The notes under the pieces were generated by a model. The model searched no databases and was not told where the DNA came from. It saw only the letters and a program-made list of their open reading frames with translations. A DNA stretch of 64,000 nucleotides from Streptomyces parvus. GTDB taxonomy: Bacteria > Actinomycetota > Actinomycetes > Streptomycetales > Streptomycetaceae. Location of the stretch: NCBI RefSeq assembly GCF_032121415.1, contig NZ_CP135079.1, forward strand, positions 4,836,001-4,900,000, written 5' to 3'. Below, one piece after another: positions 17,980 through 25,284 of the stretch; position 1 is the stretch's first letter, and every line of letters begins with the position of its first letter. Made by a program: the position numbers and the translations under genes.

Positions 17980-19227
17980 ATGAGCCTGACCTTGCCGGAC
18001 GCGCACCGGCTCCTTGTACCGGTGCGCCTGGACGTCGAACGCTGGACCACCCGGCACACCCGCAGGAAGATCCTGGCGGTGGTGCACACCGTCACGGCGG
18101 GACAGCGACTGCTCGAAGCCGTGCGGCTGTTGGAGGGCGACACCCGTGTGCAGGTGTTCTTCACCCAGGCGCCCGACGTGTTCAGCCACGGAGTGGACCA
18201 CTTCCTGGAACGGCTGGGCGGGCTGGTGCTGCCCTGGCACCAGGCGGTCCAGACGCCCTTCGACCTGGCCCTGGCAGCCGCCCACGGCGGCCTCCTGGAA
18301 CTGCACGCCCCGGTGATCGTGCTGCCGCACGGTGCCGGGCACAACAAGCTGGTCTCCGCGGGGCAGCGCGGCCGCCGGGTCGCCCCACGCGGGACCTACG
18401 GACTCGACCGGCAATGGCTGATCCAGGACGGCCGGCTGGTCCCCGAATCGATCGTGCTCGCCCACCACGAGGACCTGACCCGCCTCGGCCGCGACTGCCC
18501 CGAGGCGCTGCCCGCCGCCGAGGTCGTCGGCGACCCCTGCTTCGACCGGATCACGGCGAGCCTGCCGCAGCGGGCCCTCTACCGCGACGCCCTGGGGGTC
18601 GGGCCGCGCCAGCGACTCGTGACCGCCTGCTCCACCTGGGGGCCGCGCTCGCTCCTGGGCCGGCAGTGGGAGCTGCTGGAACGGCTGGTCGACGAGCTGC
18701 CCCGGGAGGACTTCCGGGTCGCGCTCCTGCTCCACCCGCACGTCTGGAACGCCCACGGCGAATGGCAGGTCCGCAGCTGGCTCGCGCGGCTCGCACGCTC
18801 CGGGCTCCTGGTGATCAGCCAGCACGCGGACTGGGTGGGGGCGCTGGTCGCCGCCGACCACATCGTGGGGGACCACGGCTCCGTCTCGCTGTACGGGGCG
18901 ATGACCGGAGCCCCGGTCCTCATGGGCGACGTCCCCGAAGACGACCTGGACCCCGGCTCACCCGCGGCCGAACTGGTCTCCTTCGCGCCGCGGTTGCACA
19001 CCGGCCGCCCCCTCGTCCGGCAGTTCGCCCGGGCCGCCGCGTCCTACCGTGCGGAGCGGTACGCACAGGTGGCGGCCCGGATCACCTCGGAACCGGGGCG
19101 GTTCGCCGTCCGGATGCGGGCCCTGATGTACCGCAAGCTCCGGCTGCGCGCCCCCGCCGTGCGGCCGTGCACGGACCACGCGCCGCTGCCGGTGACGGCA
19201 CGTCACGACGAACGGGGTACCACCTGA
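17980..19227 (+). CDS. GT-B-like protein related to CDP-glycerol glycerophosphotransferases (unknown substrate)
   Basis: A 415-residue cytosolic protein with two Rossmann-like halves. The N-terminal half has H-T-V-T-A-G-Q-R-L and L-P-H-G-A-G-H-N-K motifs. The C-terminal half has V-V-G-D-P-C-F-D and the D-H-G-S-V-S-L-Y-G-A-M-T-G-A-P-V motif (about 302-317), which resembles the nucleotide/phosphate site of GT-B transferases such as glycerophosphotransferases and UDP-GlcNAc epimerases. No membrane segment is seen. Start is ATG at 17980; the open frame extends further upstream without a good ribosome site. Its stop overlaps the next start (TGATG), so the two genes are coupled. Divergence from a SARP gene suggests regulated accessory metabolism. 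Paralogues in streptomycetes have, as I recall, sometimes been mislabelled translation initiation factor 2. Confidence 0.68.
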   Translation: MSLTLPDAHRLLVPVRLDVERWTTRHTRRKILAVVHTVTAGQRLLEAVRLLEGDTRVQVFFTQAPDVFSHGVDHFLERLGGLVLPWHQAVQTPFDLALAAAHGGLLELHAPVIVLPHGAGHNKLVSAGQRGRRVAPRGTYGLDRQWLIQDGRLVPESIVLAHHEDLTRLGRDCPEALPAAEVVGDPCFDRITASLPQRALYRDALGVGPRQRLVTACSTWGPRSLLGRQWELLERLVDELPREDFRVALLLHPHVWNAHGEWQVRSWLARLARSGLLVISQHADWVGALVAADHIVGDHGSVSLYGAMTGAPVLMGDVPEDDLDPGSPAAELVSFAPRLHTGRPLVRQFARAAASYRAERYAQVAARITSEPGRFAVRMRALMYRKLRLRAPAVRPCTDHAPLPVTARHDERGTT

Positions 19228-19985
19228 TGACCGCGACGACCGTACGGATCACCGAGGACGTCCCGCAGCACGGGGTGCGCCGGGCCGTGGCCGCTCTGCT
19301 GCACCCGGACCGCCCGCTGCGGATCGCCGACGAGCATCTGCGCGTCCGGCTCCCCGCCCCGGCCCCGATGCCGCTGCTGGCGGACGTGCTGGTGGCAAAG
19401 GCCCCGGCCACGGAGCCTTCGCCGTACGAGGACTCCGCCCGGCACGCGGCCGAACTCGCCGACTGCCACCCCGGCGCGCTGGTGGTGGCCGTGTACCGGG
19501 GCTCGCGCTGCTGGCTGCGGTTGGGCGGCCGGCCCCGGCTGCTGGTCCGTGAGCCGGGATGGCCCGTGCAGCCCTGGACGGTGTGGGCCTCGGTCGCGCA
19601 CGTCTGGCTGGTGGCCGGGCTGGACCCGGCCGCGTTCGACCCGGCTGCCGTACAGGTCGTCAGGACGGTGCGCAGCTACGCGCCGGCCCCGCCCTGCCCC
19701 TTCCCGGACGGGTCCGTCCCCGGGGGCGGGGGAGGTGGAGCCTCCGCTTCCGGCGGCTCCGACCGGGCGTCCGCTTCCGGTTCCGGCGGCTCCGGCGCAT
19801 CCGGCCGGGCCTCAGCTTCCGGCGGCTCCGACCGGGCGTCCGCTTCCGGTTCCGGCGGCTCCGGCGCATCCGGCCGGGCCTCAGCTTCCGGCGGCTCCAG
19901 CGCGCCCAGCCGGGCCTCCGCCTCGACCGCCTCCCTCGACCCGGACCGTCCGACCGATGCGTACAGGGACAGCGCCTCCCGGTAG
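19227..19985 (+). CDS. Conserved-looking unknown protein with Ser/Gly repeat tail
   Basis: 252 codons beginning one base inside the stop of the GT-B-like gene. The first ~155 residues form a compact mixed domain (R-I-T-E-D-V at 7-12; V-A-H-V-W-L-V-A-G-L-D-P-A near 130-142) that I cannot assign. From about residue 165 the frame runs through a 69-bp tandem repeat encoding Ala/Ser/Gly/Arg units and ends in a Ser-rich tail. The last 310 bp overlap the 3' end of the opposing NB-ARC gene, so the true functional C-terminus may be around residue 160. Coupling implies it works with the GT-B-like protein. Confidence 0.6.
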   Translation: MTATTVRITEDVPQHGVRRAVAALLHPDRPLRIADEHLRVRLPAPAPMPLLADVLVAKAPATEPSPYEDSARHAAELADCHPGALVVAVYRGSRCWLRLGGRPRLLVREPGWPVQPWTVWASVAHVWLVAGLDPAAFDPAAVQVVRTVRSYAPAPPCPFPDGSVPGGGGGGASASGGSDRASASGSGGSGASGRASASGGSDRASASGSGGSGASGRASASGGSSAPSRASASTASLDPDRPTDAYRDSASR

Positions 19986-22048
19986 AGCTGCCGGGCCTGA
20001 CGTGGCTGCCCGCGCCGCTCGGAGAGCTGGGCCAGCCCTCCGAGCACGCGGGCCGCCTCGAACCCGGCGGCCTGCGCCCGCAGCGCGGACAGCGCCGCCG
20101 ACAACTCGGCCTCCGCCCGGTCGAGCCTGCCCAGACCCACACACGCCCGCCCGGTCAGGCCGGCCGCCCGCGCCGCGTTGTACGTGTCGCCGGCCGACTC
20201 CAGGACGAGGCGGGAGGCCTCGGCGTCCACGGCCGCGTCCTCGTACCGCCCCTGGACCAGGGCGACGTCCGCCAGATTGAACCGGGCCAGCGCACCGGCC
20301 CGTAGGTCACCGAGGGCGGGCAACGTGTCGGCGGCGCGGGCGAACAGCTCGGCCGCGCTGTCCAGTTGCCCGAGCCGCTGGTGGGCCAGCCCCCGGTAGT
20401 TCAGCGTACGCGCGTGCCCGAGGGCGTCGCCGCGCTGCTCGAAGGAGACGGCGGCCCGCTCGAACATGGCCAGTCCCTCGGAGTGGTCGCCCGTGGCGAG
20501 CCTCCCCAGGGCGCCGGAGGTCAGCATCCGGCAGAACGCCTCGTCGTCCCCCTCCTCCTCGGCGGTCAGCAGCCCCTCCCGGTGCGCCTCCACCCACTCC
20601 CGGTACAGCTTGCGACGCGGGAAGAGCGGCCACAGCGCATCGGTCAGCTGCCAGGCGAGCTCCGGTGCGCCCATCGCCCGCGCGTGACGGACCACCGCCA
20701 TCAGATTGGGCAGTTCCCGCTCCAGCCAGTCCAGCGCCGCTTCGGCCGCCGTCTGCCCCTCCGCGGGAGCGAGGTCCTCCTCCACGACGGAACCGGGCTC
20801 GACGCCCCGTCCGAACGCCCGCTCCAGGGAGTCGCGTCCGGGCTCGACGACCTGCTCGGCCCGGCAGGCGTTCGCCAGGTAGTGGTGGCCGATGCGGAGC
20901 AGTGCGGTGGTCCGCTCCTCGGCGCTGGCGTCCTGTGCGGCCCGCTCGGCGGCGTGCAGCCGCACCAGATCGTGGAACCGGTAGCGCTCGTCGCCCGAGG
21001 CCCCGGCCACGTCGACGAGCAGATTCGCGTCGTGCAAGGCGTCGAGCGCCTCGACCGCGTCCCCGCCCAGCAGCGTCCGCGCCAGCGGGACGCCGAACTC
21101 CCGGCCCGGGTGAAGCCCCAGCAACCGGTAGAGGCGGGCCGCCCCGGGCGGCAGTCCCCGGTAGGAGAGGTCCAGCGCGGCCCGCACGTCGTGCTCGCCC
21201 TCGATGGCCAGCGCCTCCAGCCGTTCGCGCTCCTCGGACAGGGCCCGGACCATCGAGGTGATGCCCTGTCTGGGACGGGCCGCCAGCCGCGCCCCGGCGA
21301 TGCGCACCGCGAGCGGCAGCCCCGCGCAGAGCAGGACGAGCGCCCGCGCCTCCTCTGGTTGGGCGGCGACCCGGCCATCGGCGAGGGTCGCGTCGAGCAG
21401 TTCGACCGCCGCATCGGTGGAGAGGGGGTCCAGGTGGATGACATGGCCCCCGTCGAGGCTGAGCCCCGGCATCCGCCGGCGGCTGGTCACCGCCGTCACG
21501 CACCGCCCCGCCGGGAGGAGCGGCCGCACCTGGGCCGCGGTCGCCGCGTCGTCCAGTAGCACCACGAGCCGCCGGTCCGCGGTCAACGACCGGTAGAGCG
21601 CGACCCGTTCGCCCAGCGCCGACGGCACCTGGCCGGCCGGGACGCCCAGCGCCCGCAGGAACCGTGCCACCACCTCGCCGGGATCGGCCGGACCCTCCGG
21701 AGCCTGCGCGCCCAGATCGGCGTACAGCTGACCGCCGGGGAAGTCGGGGCGCAAGGCGTGCAGCCAGGCCAGCGCGACCGCGGTCTTCCCCACGCCGCCG
21801 AGACCGCTGACCGCGGCCAGCGTGGGATGTCCTTCCTCCGTGGCCCGGCTTCTGTGCGCCTCCAGGGCGCGGAGCGCGTCCGTGCGGTCGGTGATCCGGA
21901 CCGCGGGCGGTAACTGCCAGGGCGGCGGCATCTCCTCCCGCGCCGCGGGCCCCGACACATGGATACCGCCGTGCACGCTGCTCGCCTGGACCACGAAGCC
22001 GTGCACCGTTCCGCTCAGTTCGTTGACGCTGTGCTCGTGCCCCCGCAT
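19676..22048 (-). CDS. NB-ARC/TPR protein lacking a DNA-binding domain
   Basis: A 790-residue STAND ATPase. An N-terminal motif H-S-V-N-E-L-S-G-T-V-H-G-F-V-V-Q-A-S (about 6-23) resembles a prelude I recall from streptomycete NB-ARC proteins. The P-loop L-G-G-V-G-K-T is near residues 80-87, a Walker B (L-V-V-L-L-D-D-A) near 160, then winged-helix and about six TPR repeats (about 440-720). The end is an acidic Pro/Glu tail encoded by the 69-bp repeats. Unlike the SARP gene 2 kb away it has no BTAD or helix-turn-helix, so it probably acts through protein contacts. ATG at 22048 is chosen for the GGAGGGGGAC ribosome site. Its tail overlaps the convergent unknown gene by 310 bp. Confidence 0.85.
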   Translation of the reverse strand: MRGHEHSVNELSGTVHGFVVQASSVHGGIHVSGPAAREEMPPPWQLPPAVRITDRTDALRALEAHRSRATEEGHPTLAAVSGLGGVGKTAVALAWLHALRPDFPGGQLYADLGAQAPEGPADPGEVVARFLRALGVPAGQVPSALGERVALYRSLTADRRLVVLLDDAATAAQVRPLLPAGRCVTAVTSRRRMPGLSLDGGHVIHLDPLSTDAAVELLDATLADGRVAAQPEEARALVLLCAGLPLAVRIAGARLAARPRQGITSMVRALSEERERLEALAIEGEHDVRAALDLSYRGLPPGAARLYRLLGLHPGREFGVPLARTLLGGDAVEALDALHDANLLVDVAGASGDERYRFHDLVRLHAAERAAQDASAEERTTALLRIGHHYLANACRAEQVVEPGRDSLERAFGRGVEPGSVVEEDLAPAEGQTAAEAALDWLERELPNLMAVVRHARAMGAPELAWQLTDALWPLFPRRKLYREWVEAHREGLLTAEEEGDDEAFCRMLTSGALGRLATGDHSEGLAMFERAAVSFEQRGDALGHARTLNYRGLAHQRLGQLDSAAELFARAADTLPALGDLRAGALARFNLADVALVQGRYEDAAVDAEASRLVLESAGDTYNAARAAGLTGRACVGLGRLDRAEAELSAALSALRAQAAGFEAARVLGGLAQLSERRGQPRQARQLYREALSLYASVGRSGSREAVEAEARLGALEPPEAEARPDAPEPPEPEADARSEPPEAEARPDAPEPPEPEADARSEPPEAEAPPPPPPGTDPSGKGQGGAGA
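19746..19898. repeat. 69-bp tandem repeat read in two opposing genes
   Basis: Two full 69-bp units (19746-19814 and 19815-19883) and the first 15 bp of a third. 69 is a multiple of three, so both opposing frames stay open. The plus strand encodes a 23-residue Ala/Ser/Gly/Arg unit, and the minus strand encodes a 23-residue Pro/Glu/Ala/Asp unit starting P-P-E-A-E-A-R-P-D-A. Differences between the copies are minimal, indicating recent duplication. Confidence 0.93.
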
Positions 22049-22290
22049 GCGTCCCCCTCCGGACAGCCGAGTATCAGCTTTCACCAGACATCCTTTCCGT
22101 ACAGACGCTCGATACCCGGGGTGATGGCGACCGGCTACGGACGCACGGCCGCTCCACCGGAACGGACGTGCCTGTGGCATATGCCTCAGGCACAGTCATC
22201 ATTCCGTGACGGTACGCGCCCCACGCCCCGGCCCGGCCTCTTCGCGCGTTCTCGACCGCCACCCCGGCACACCCTCTAAACTGCCGAACG
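22049..22290. promoter_or_regulatory. Divergent promoter region of the NB-ARC and glyA genes
   Basis: 242 bp between the NB-ARC start and the riboswitch. A TAAACT hexamer at 22277-22282 is a plausible -10 box for the glyA transcript, which would start at about 22289, right where the riboswitch fold begins. The -35 region is weak (CTCGAC-like). Nothing else was recognised. Confidence 0.35.
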
Positions 22291-22405
22291 CCGCGACTGG
22301 CGCGCGCCCCGGCAGGGGCGCTCCGTGGAACCGACCACGAGGAAGCGGCAGACCCCGGGCGTGCCCGGGGCGTCATCTCCGGAGAGCCGTCCGCCTGGGC
22401 ATCCG
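22291..22405 (+). ncRNA. ZTP (ZMP, pfl motif) riboswitch controlling glyA
   Basis: The conserved blocks of the ZTP riboswitch occur in order: CGACTGGCG at 22294-22302, GTGGAACCGACCAC at 22325-22338, GAGGAAGCGG following, a variable hairpin (CCCCGGGC/GCCCGGGG), then GCCG-T-CCGCCTGGGC at 22386-22400, which forms the terminal pseudoknot stem. The class senses the purine intermediates ZMP/ZTP, whose rise signals 10-formyl-tetrahydrofolate shortage, and it commonly precedes folate and serine hydroxymethyltransferase genes. Here it ends about 45 nt before the glyA start, so control could be at initiation or by early termination. The assignment comes from recalled consensus, not a covariance search. 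Confidence 0.85.
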
Positions 22406-22448
22406 GGTCCACGCCGCGTACAGCGGCCGACCCGGAAGGACTTCTTCC

Positions 22449-23750
22449 ATGACCACCCGGCCCATCACCGCCACCGCGACCACCACCACGCCCCGCCATC
22501 CGGCCCTCGCCGCCTCCGACCCGGAACTGGCCGCCCTGATCGGCGCGGAGGAGCGGCTCCAGGCCGACACCCTGCGGCTGATCCCCAGTGAGAACTACGT
22601 CTCCGCCGCCGTCCTCGAAGCCTCGGGCACCGTGCTCCAGAACAAGTACTCCGAGGGCTACCCCGGCAAGCGGTACTACGAGGGCCAGCAGGTCATCGAC
22701 CAGGTCGAGACGCTGGCGATCCGCCGCGCCCGGGCCCTTTTCGGGATGGACCACGCCAACGTCCAGCCGTACTCCGGCTCCCCGGCCAACCTCGCCGCCT
22801 ACCTGGCCTTCCTCCAGCCCGGTGACACCGTCCTCGGCATGTCCCTCCCGATGGGCGGCCACCTCACGCACGGCTGGGACGTCTCGGCCACCGGCCGCTG
22901 GTTCCGGGGTGTCCGGTACGGGGTCCGCCGGGACACCGGCAGGATCGACCTGGACGAGGTCCGCGACCTCGCCCTCGCCGAACGGCCCAAGCTCATCTTC
23001 TGCGGCGGTACGGCCGTTCCCCGCACGATCGACTTCGCGGGGTTCGCGGAGATCGCCCGCGAGACGGGCGCCGTCCTGGTCGCGGACATCGCGCACATCG
23101 CCGGCCTGATCGCGGGCGGCGCGCACCCCTCGCCCGCCGGTCACGCGGACGTCGTCTCCACCACCACGCACAAGACCCTGCGCGGCCCGCGCGGCGCGAT
23201 GCTGCTCTCCACCGCCGAGCACGCCCGCGCCATCGACCGCGCGGTCTTCCCCGGCCTCCAGGGCGGCCCGCACAACCAGACCACGGCCGCCATCGCGGTC
23301 GCCCTCGGCGAAGCCGCCACGGCCGGCTTCTGCTCCTACGCCCACCAGGTCGTGGCCAACGCCCGATCCCTCGGGGAGGAGTTGGCCGCCCGTGGCTTCG
23401 ACCTGGTCTCCGGCGGCACCGACAACCACCTGTTGCTGATCGACCTCACGAACAAGGACGTCCCCGGCAAGACCGCGGCCAAGGCCCTCGACCGAGCGGG
23501 CATCGTCGTCAACTACAACACCGTCCCCTACGACCCCCGTAAGCCCTTCGACCCCTCCGGCATCCGGGTCGGCACGCCGGCGCTCACCTCGCGGGGCGTC
23601 CCGGCCTCCGCGATGGGCACGGTCGCCACCTGGATCACCACGGCGGTCGACGCGGCACGCACGGGCGACGAGAGCGCGATCAGGAAGGTGCGGGAAGAGG
23701 TGAAGGACCTGATGGACGCCTACCCGGCACCGGGGCTGCCGGTCGGCTGA
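22449..23750 (+). CDS. glyA: Serine hydroxymethyltransferase, riboswitch-controlled copy
   Basis: A 433-residue PLP enzyme making glycine and methylene-tetrahydrofolate from serine. The PLP lysine is Lys242 in T-T-T-H-K-T. The active-site segment K-Y-S-E-G-Y-P-G-K-R-Y-Y is intact, but the usual following G-G-C-E is E-G-Q-Q. ATG at 22449 with GGAAGGAC upstream is taken as the start; the longer frame would run through the riboswitch. The ZTP riboswitch ties expression to one-carbon folate status. A second, more divergent copy lies at 45.3 kb without a riboswitch. It is divergent from the NB-ARC gene. Confidence 0.95.
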   Translation: MTTRPITATATTTTPRHPALAASDPELAALIGAEERLQADTLRLIPSENYVSAAVLEASGTVLQNKYSEGYPGKRYYEGQQVIDQVETLAIRRARALFGMDHANVQPYSGSPANLAAYLAFLQPGDTVLGMSLPMGGHLTHGWDVSATGRWFRGVRYGVRRDTGRIDLDEVRDLALAERPKLIFCGGTAVPRTIDFAGFAEIARETGAVLVADIAHIAGLIAGGAHPSPAGHADVVSTTTHKTLRGPRGAMLLSTAEHARAIDRAVFPGLQGGPHNQTTAAIAVALGEAATAGFCSYAHQVVANARSLGEELAARGFDLVSGGTDNHLLLIDLTNKDVPGKTAAKALDRAGIVVNYNTVPYDPRKPFDPSGIRVGTPALTSRGVPASAMGTVATWITTAVDAARTGDESAIRKVREEVKDLMDAYPAPGLPVG

Positions 23751-23863
23751 CGAGGCACTCTGCGCGCCTTCTTCACCCGTTCTCCGCCCTCCCAACTCCC
23801 CTCTGTGGCACCGTGGATCGACTGATGACCCGGGTGCCCGGGCACCCACGAGGGGGGACTTCC

Positions 23864-24187
23864 ATGCGACTTCGTACCGCCGCGGCCTCGGCCGCCCTCG
23901 TCCTGTGCGCCACGGCGGGCCTGGCAGCCTGTTCGTCGTCACCGGGCACCGCGGACGCGGAGCGGCCCGCCGCCCCCACCGCGCCGGCCTCCGTGGAGGG
24001 GCTGGCGGAGAACATGGAGACGGGCACGCTCCGGACGGAGCCGCCCGAGCTGAACGAACAGAGTGTCGCGGGGCCCGAGAAGTGCGCCCGCTCCGCCGCC
24101 GACATCCCGGCGGAGTGCGCCGTCGACCCCTCGTTCGCCGAAGTCACCGAGGGGGAGCGGGCCGCCGAGCCGCCCACCCTGCCGTGA
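23864..24187 (+). CDS. Small putative lipoprotein
   Basis: 107 residues with a signal peptide ending in a lipobox (L-A-A-C, Cys about residue 25). A short, acidic, Pro/Glu-rich mature part carries two further Cys, in E-K-C-A-R-S and A-E-C-A-V-D contexts, that could form a disulphide. No domain recognised. ATG at 23864 has a strong GGGGGGAC ribosome site. It is followed by a long perfect hairpin terminator. Confidence 0.7.
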   Translation: MRLRTAAASAALVLCATAGLAACSSSPGTADAERPAAPTAPASVEGLAENMETGTLRTEPPELNEQSVAGPEKCARSAADIPAECAVDPSFAEVTEGERAAEPPTLP

Positions 24188-24218
24188 GCGTTCCGCCGGT
24201 GAGCGGGTGAGGAAACCG

Positions 24219-24262
24219 GAACGGGAGGGCGGGCACACCACCGTGTGCCCGCCCTCCCGTTC
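24219..24262 (+). terminator. Strong hairpin terminator
   Basis: A perfect 20-bp inverted repeat (arms 24219-24238 and 24243-24262, starting GAACGGGAGGG) with a CACC loop. It lies 31 bp after the lipoprotein stop. There is no U-tract, but the stem is extremely stable. Confidence 0.85.
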
Positions 24263-24436
24263 GGCGTACCGCGTCGCCCTGGGAGCCCGTGCGAGGGTCA
24301 GGACCACGGGCACCTTCAACCACTTGCGTCACAGGGGCCCCTTCCTTCCGTCACAGCGATCTCTTAGTCTCACACCCTGTTCACATATGACAATTGATGA
24401 TCTCGCCACAGAGGTCAGGCGCGGGGGTAGTGAAGC

Positions 24437-24997
24437 ATGCGTGAAAACTGGCGCTCGAAGTTGAGCGTTCTCGCCGGGGTGTCGGCACTCGCCCTCTCGG
24501 CCGTCACCGCGACGCCGGCGCTCGCCGACGACGCCCCGGAGACCCCCGTGGAAGTCCAGCTGCCCGCCGACGTGGAGATCGTCGAAGGCCTCGGCACGGA
24601 ACCCGGCGCGGAGATCCCCTTCCCGGCGGACGAGGACGAGACCACGGGACCGGCGGGCGCGATGGCCGCCAAGGCCGCCCCGCCGTCGAACACGTGCCTG
24701 GGCGCGACCGCCGCCTACGGCACCAGCGGGTGCTTCCAGCACAACGGCGACGTCGTCTGGGCGGGCGACACCAAGAAGGACGGCATGTCCGCGGCCATCG
24801 GGGTCTACACCGACTACGGGCGCGCCGAGGAGGTCTGTGTGAACAAGCTCGGCGTGAACACCTGGGCGACCTGCAACAAGGACTACCGCGAGACCGGCAA
24901 CGTACGCCTGCGCGTCCTGCGCTACGACGGCGACACGGGCAAGTTCTACCAGCCCGAGGCGTGGTCCGGCTGGATCCCGGTCGACGGGAAGTTCTGA
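24437..24997 (+). CDS. Secreted protein of unknown function
   Basis: 186 residues with a clear Sec signal peptide (A-L-A-D cleavage near residue 31), an acidic pro-like region (about 32-80) and a C-terminal domain (about 85-186). That domain holds Cys in C-L-G-A, S-G-C-F, E-V-C-V and A-T-C-N contexts, suggesting two disulphides. The mature domain ends in W-S-G-W-I-P-V-D-G-K-F. The separation of an acidic segment from a compact disulphide domain resembles small actinomycete inhibitor or antimicrobial-like exoproteins, but no family is recognised. It sits just outside the tRNA-Arg island. Confidence 0.72.
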   Translation: MRENWRSKLSVLAGVSALALSAVTATPALADDAPETPVEVQLPADVEIVEGLGTEPGAEIPFPADEDETTGPAGAMAAKAAPPSNTCLGATAAYGTSGCFQHNGDVVWAGDTKKDGMSAAIGVYTDYGRAEEVCVNKLGVNTWATCNKDYRETGNVRLRVLRYDGDTGKFYQPEAWSGWIPVDGKF

Positions 24998-25074
24998 CCA
25001 CCCCCGGTGAGGGCGACCCGGACCGTACTCCGCTCGCCCTCACGGGGTTGCGGCGTGCGCGGCGAACACGAAAA

Positions 25075-25102
25075 AACCGGACCAGCCTCTGCTGGTCCGG
25101 TT
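25075..25102 (-). terminator. Original terminator of the tRNA-Arg gene, now 3.4 kb away
   Basis: 12-bp perfect stem AACCGGACCAGC / GCTGGTCCGGTT with a 4-nt loop. Read on the minus strand it is followed by a run of T (complement of A at 25071-25074), a textbook intrinsic terminator. It lies directly beyond the partial tRNA-Arg copy, exactly where the tRNA terminator would be if the island were removed. It may also stop the secreted-protein transcript coming from the left. Confidence 0.8.
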
Positions 25103-25104
25103 CT

Positions 25105-25137
25105 TCAATCCGGAAGTGCCCCCGGCAGAATTCGAAC
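25105..25137 (-). repeat. attL-like partial copy of tRNA-Arg(CCG) 3' end
   Basis: 33 bp matching 28484-28516 at 32 positions: 24 identical bases (TCAATCCGGAAGTGCC... on the plus strand), one mismatch, then ATTCGAAC. The copy covers the acceptor 3' strand and the 3' half of the T arm of the intact tRNA plus 12 bp of downstream DNA, then diverges. This is the signature left by site-specific integration into a tRNA 3' end. Confidence 0.88.
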
Positions 25138-25284
25138 GCGCAGACTTCTCCTGGCTTGCGCGGGGACGCATGATGCCGCGGCTGGGCGGCCCTTGGACCT
25201 CATCACCGTGGATTCCTCCTGCCGACGAGTCCGCGTGCGGCACAATGACGGGTCGGCGAGACGGCAAGCGGGGAGGGGACGCGC

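Noticed and set aside
14465..22048. Possible antibiotic biosynthetic cluster around the SARP gene
   Set aside because: No PKS, NRPS, terpene, RiPP precursor or tailoring enzymes are visible; only the GT-B-like protein is enzymatic.
25138..25284. Search for an integrase or excisionase inside the tRNA island
   Set aside because: No open frame with tyrosine or serine recombinase motifs occurs on either strand between the repeats.
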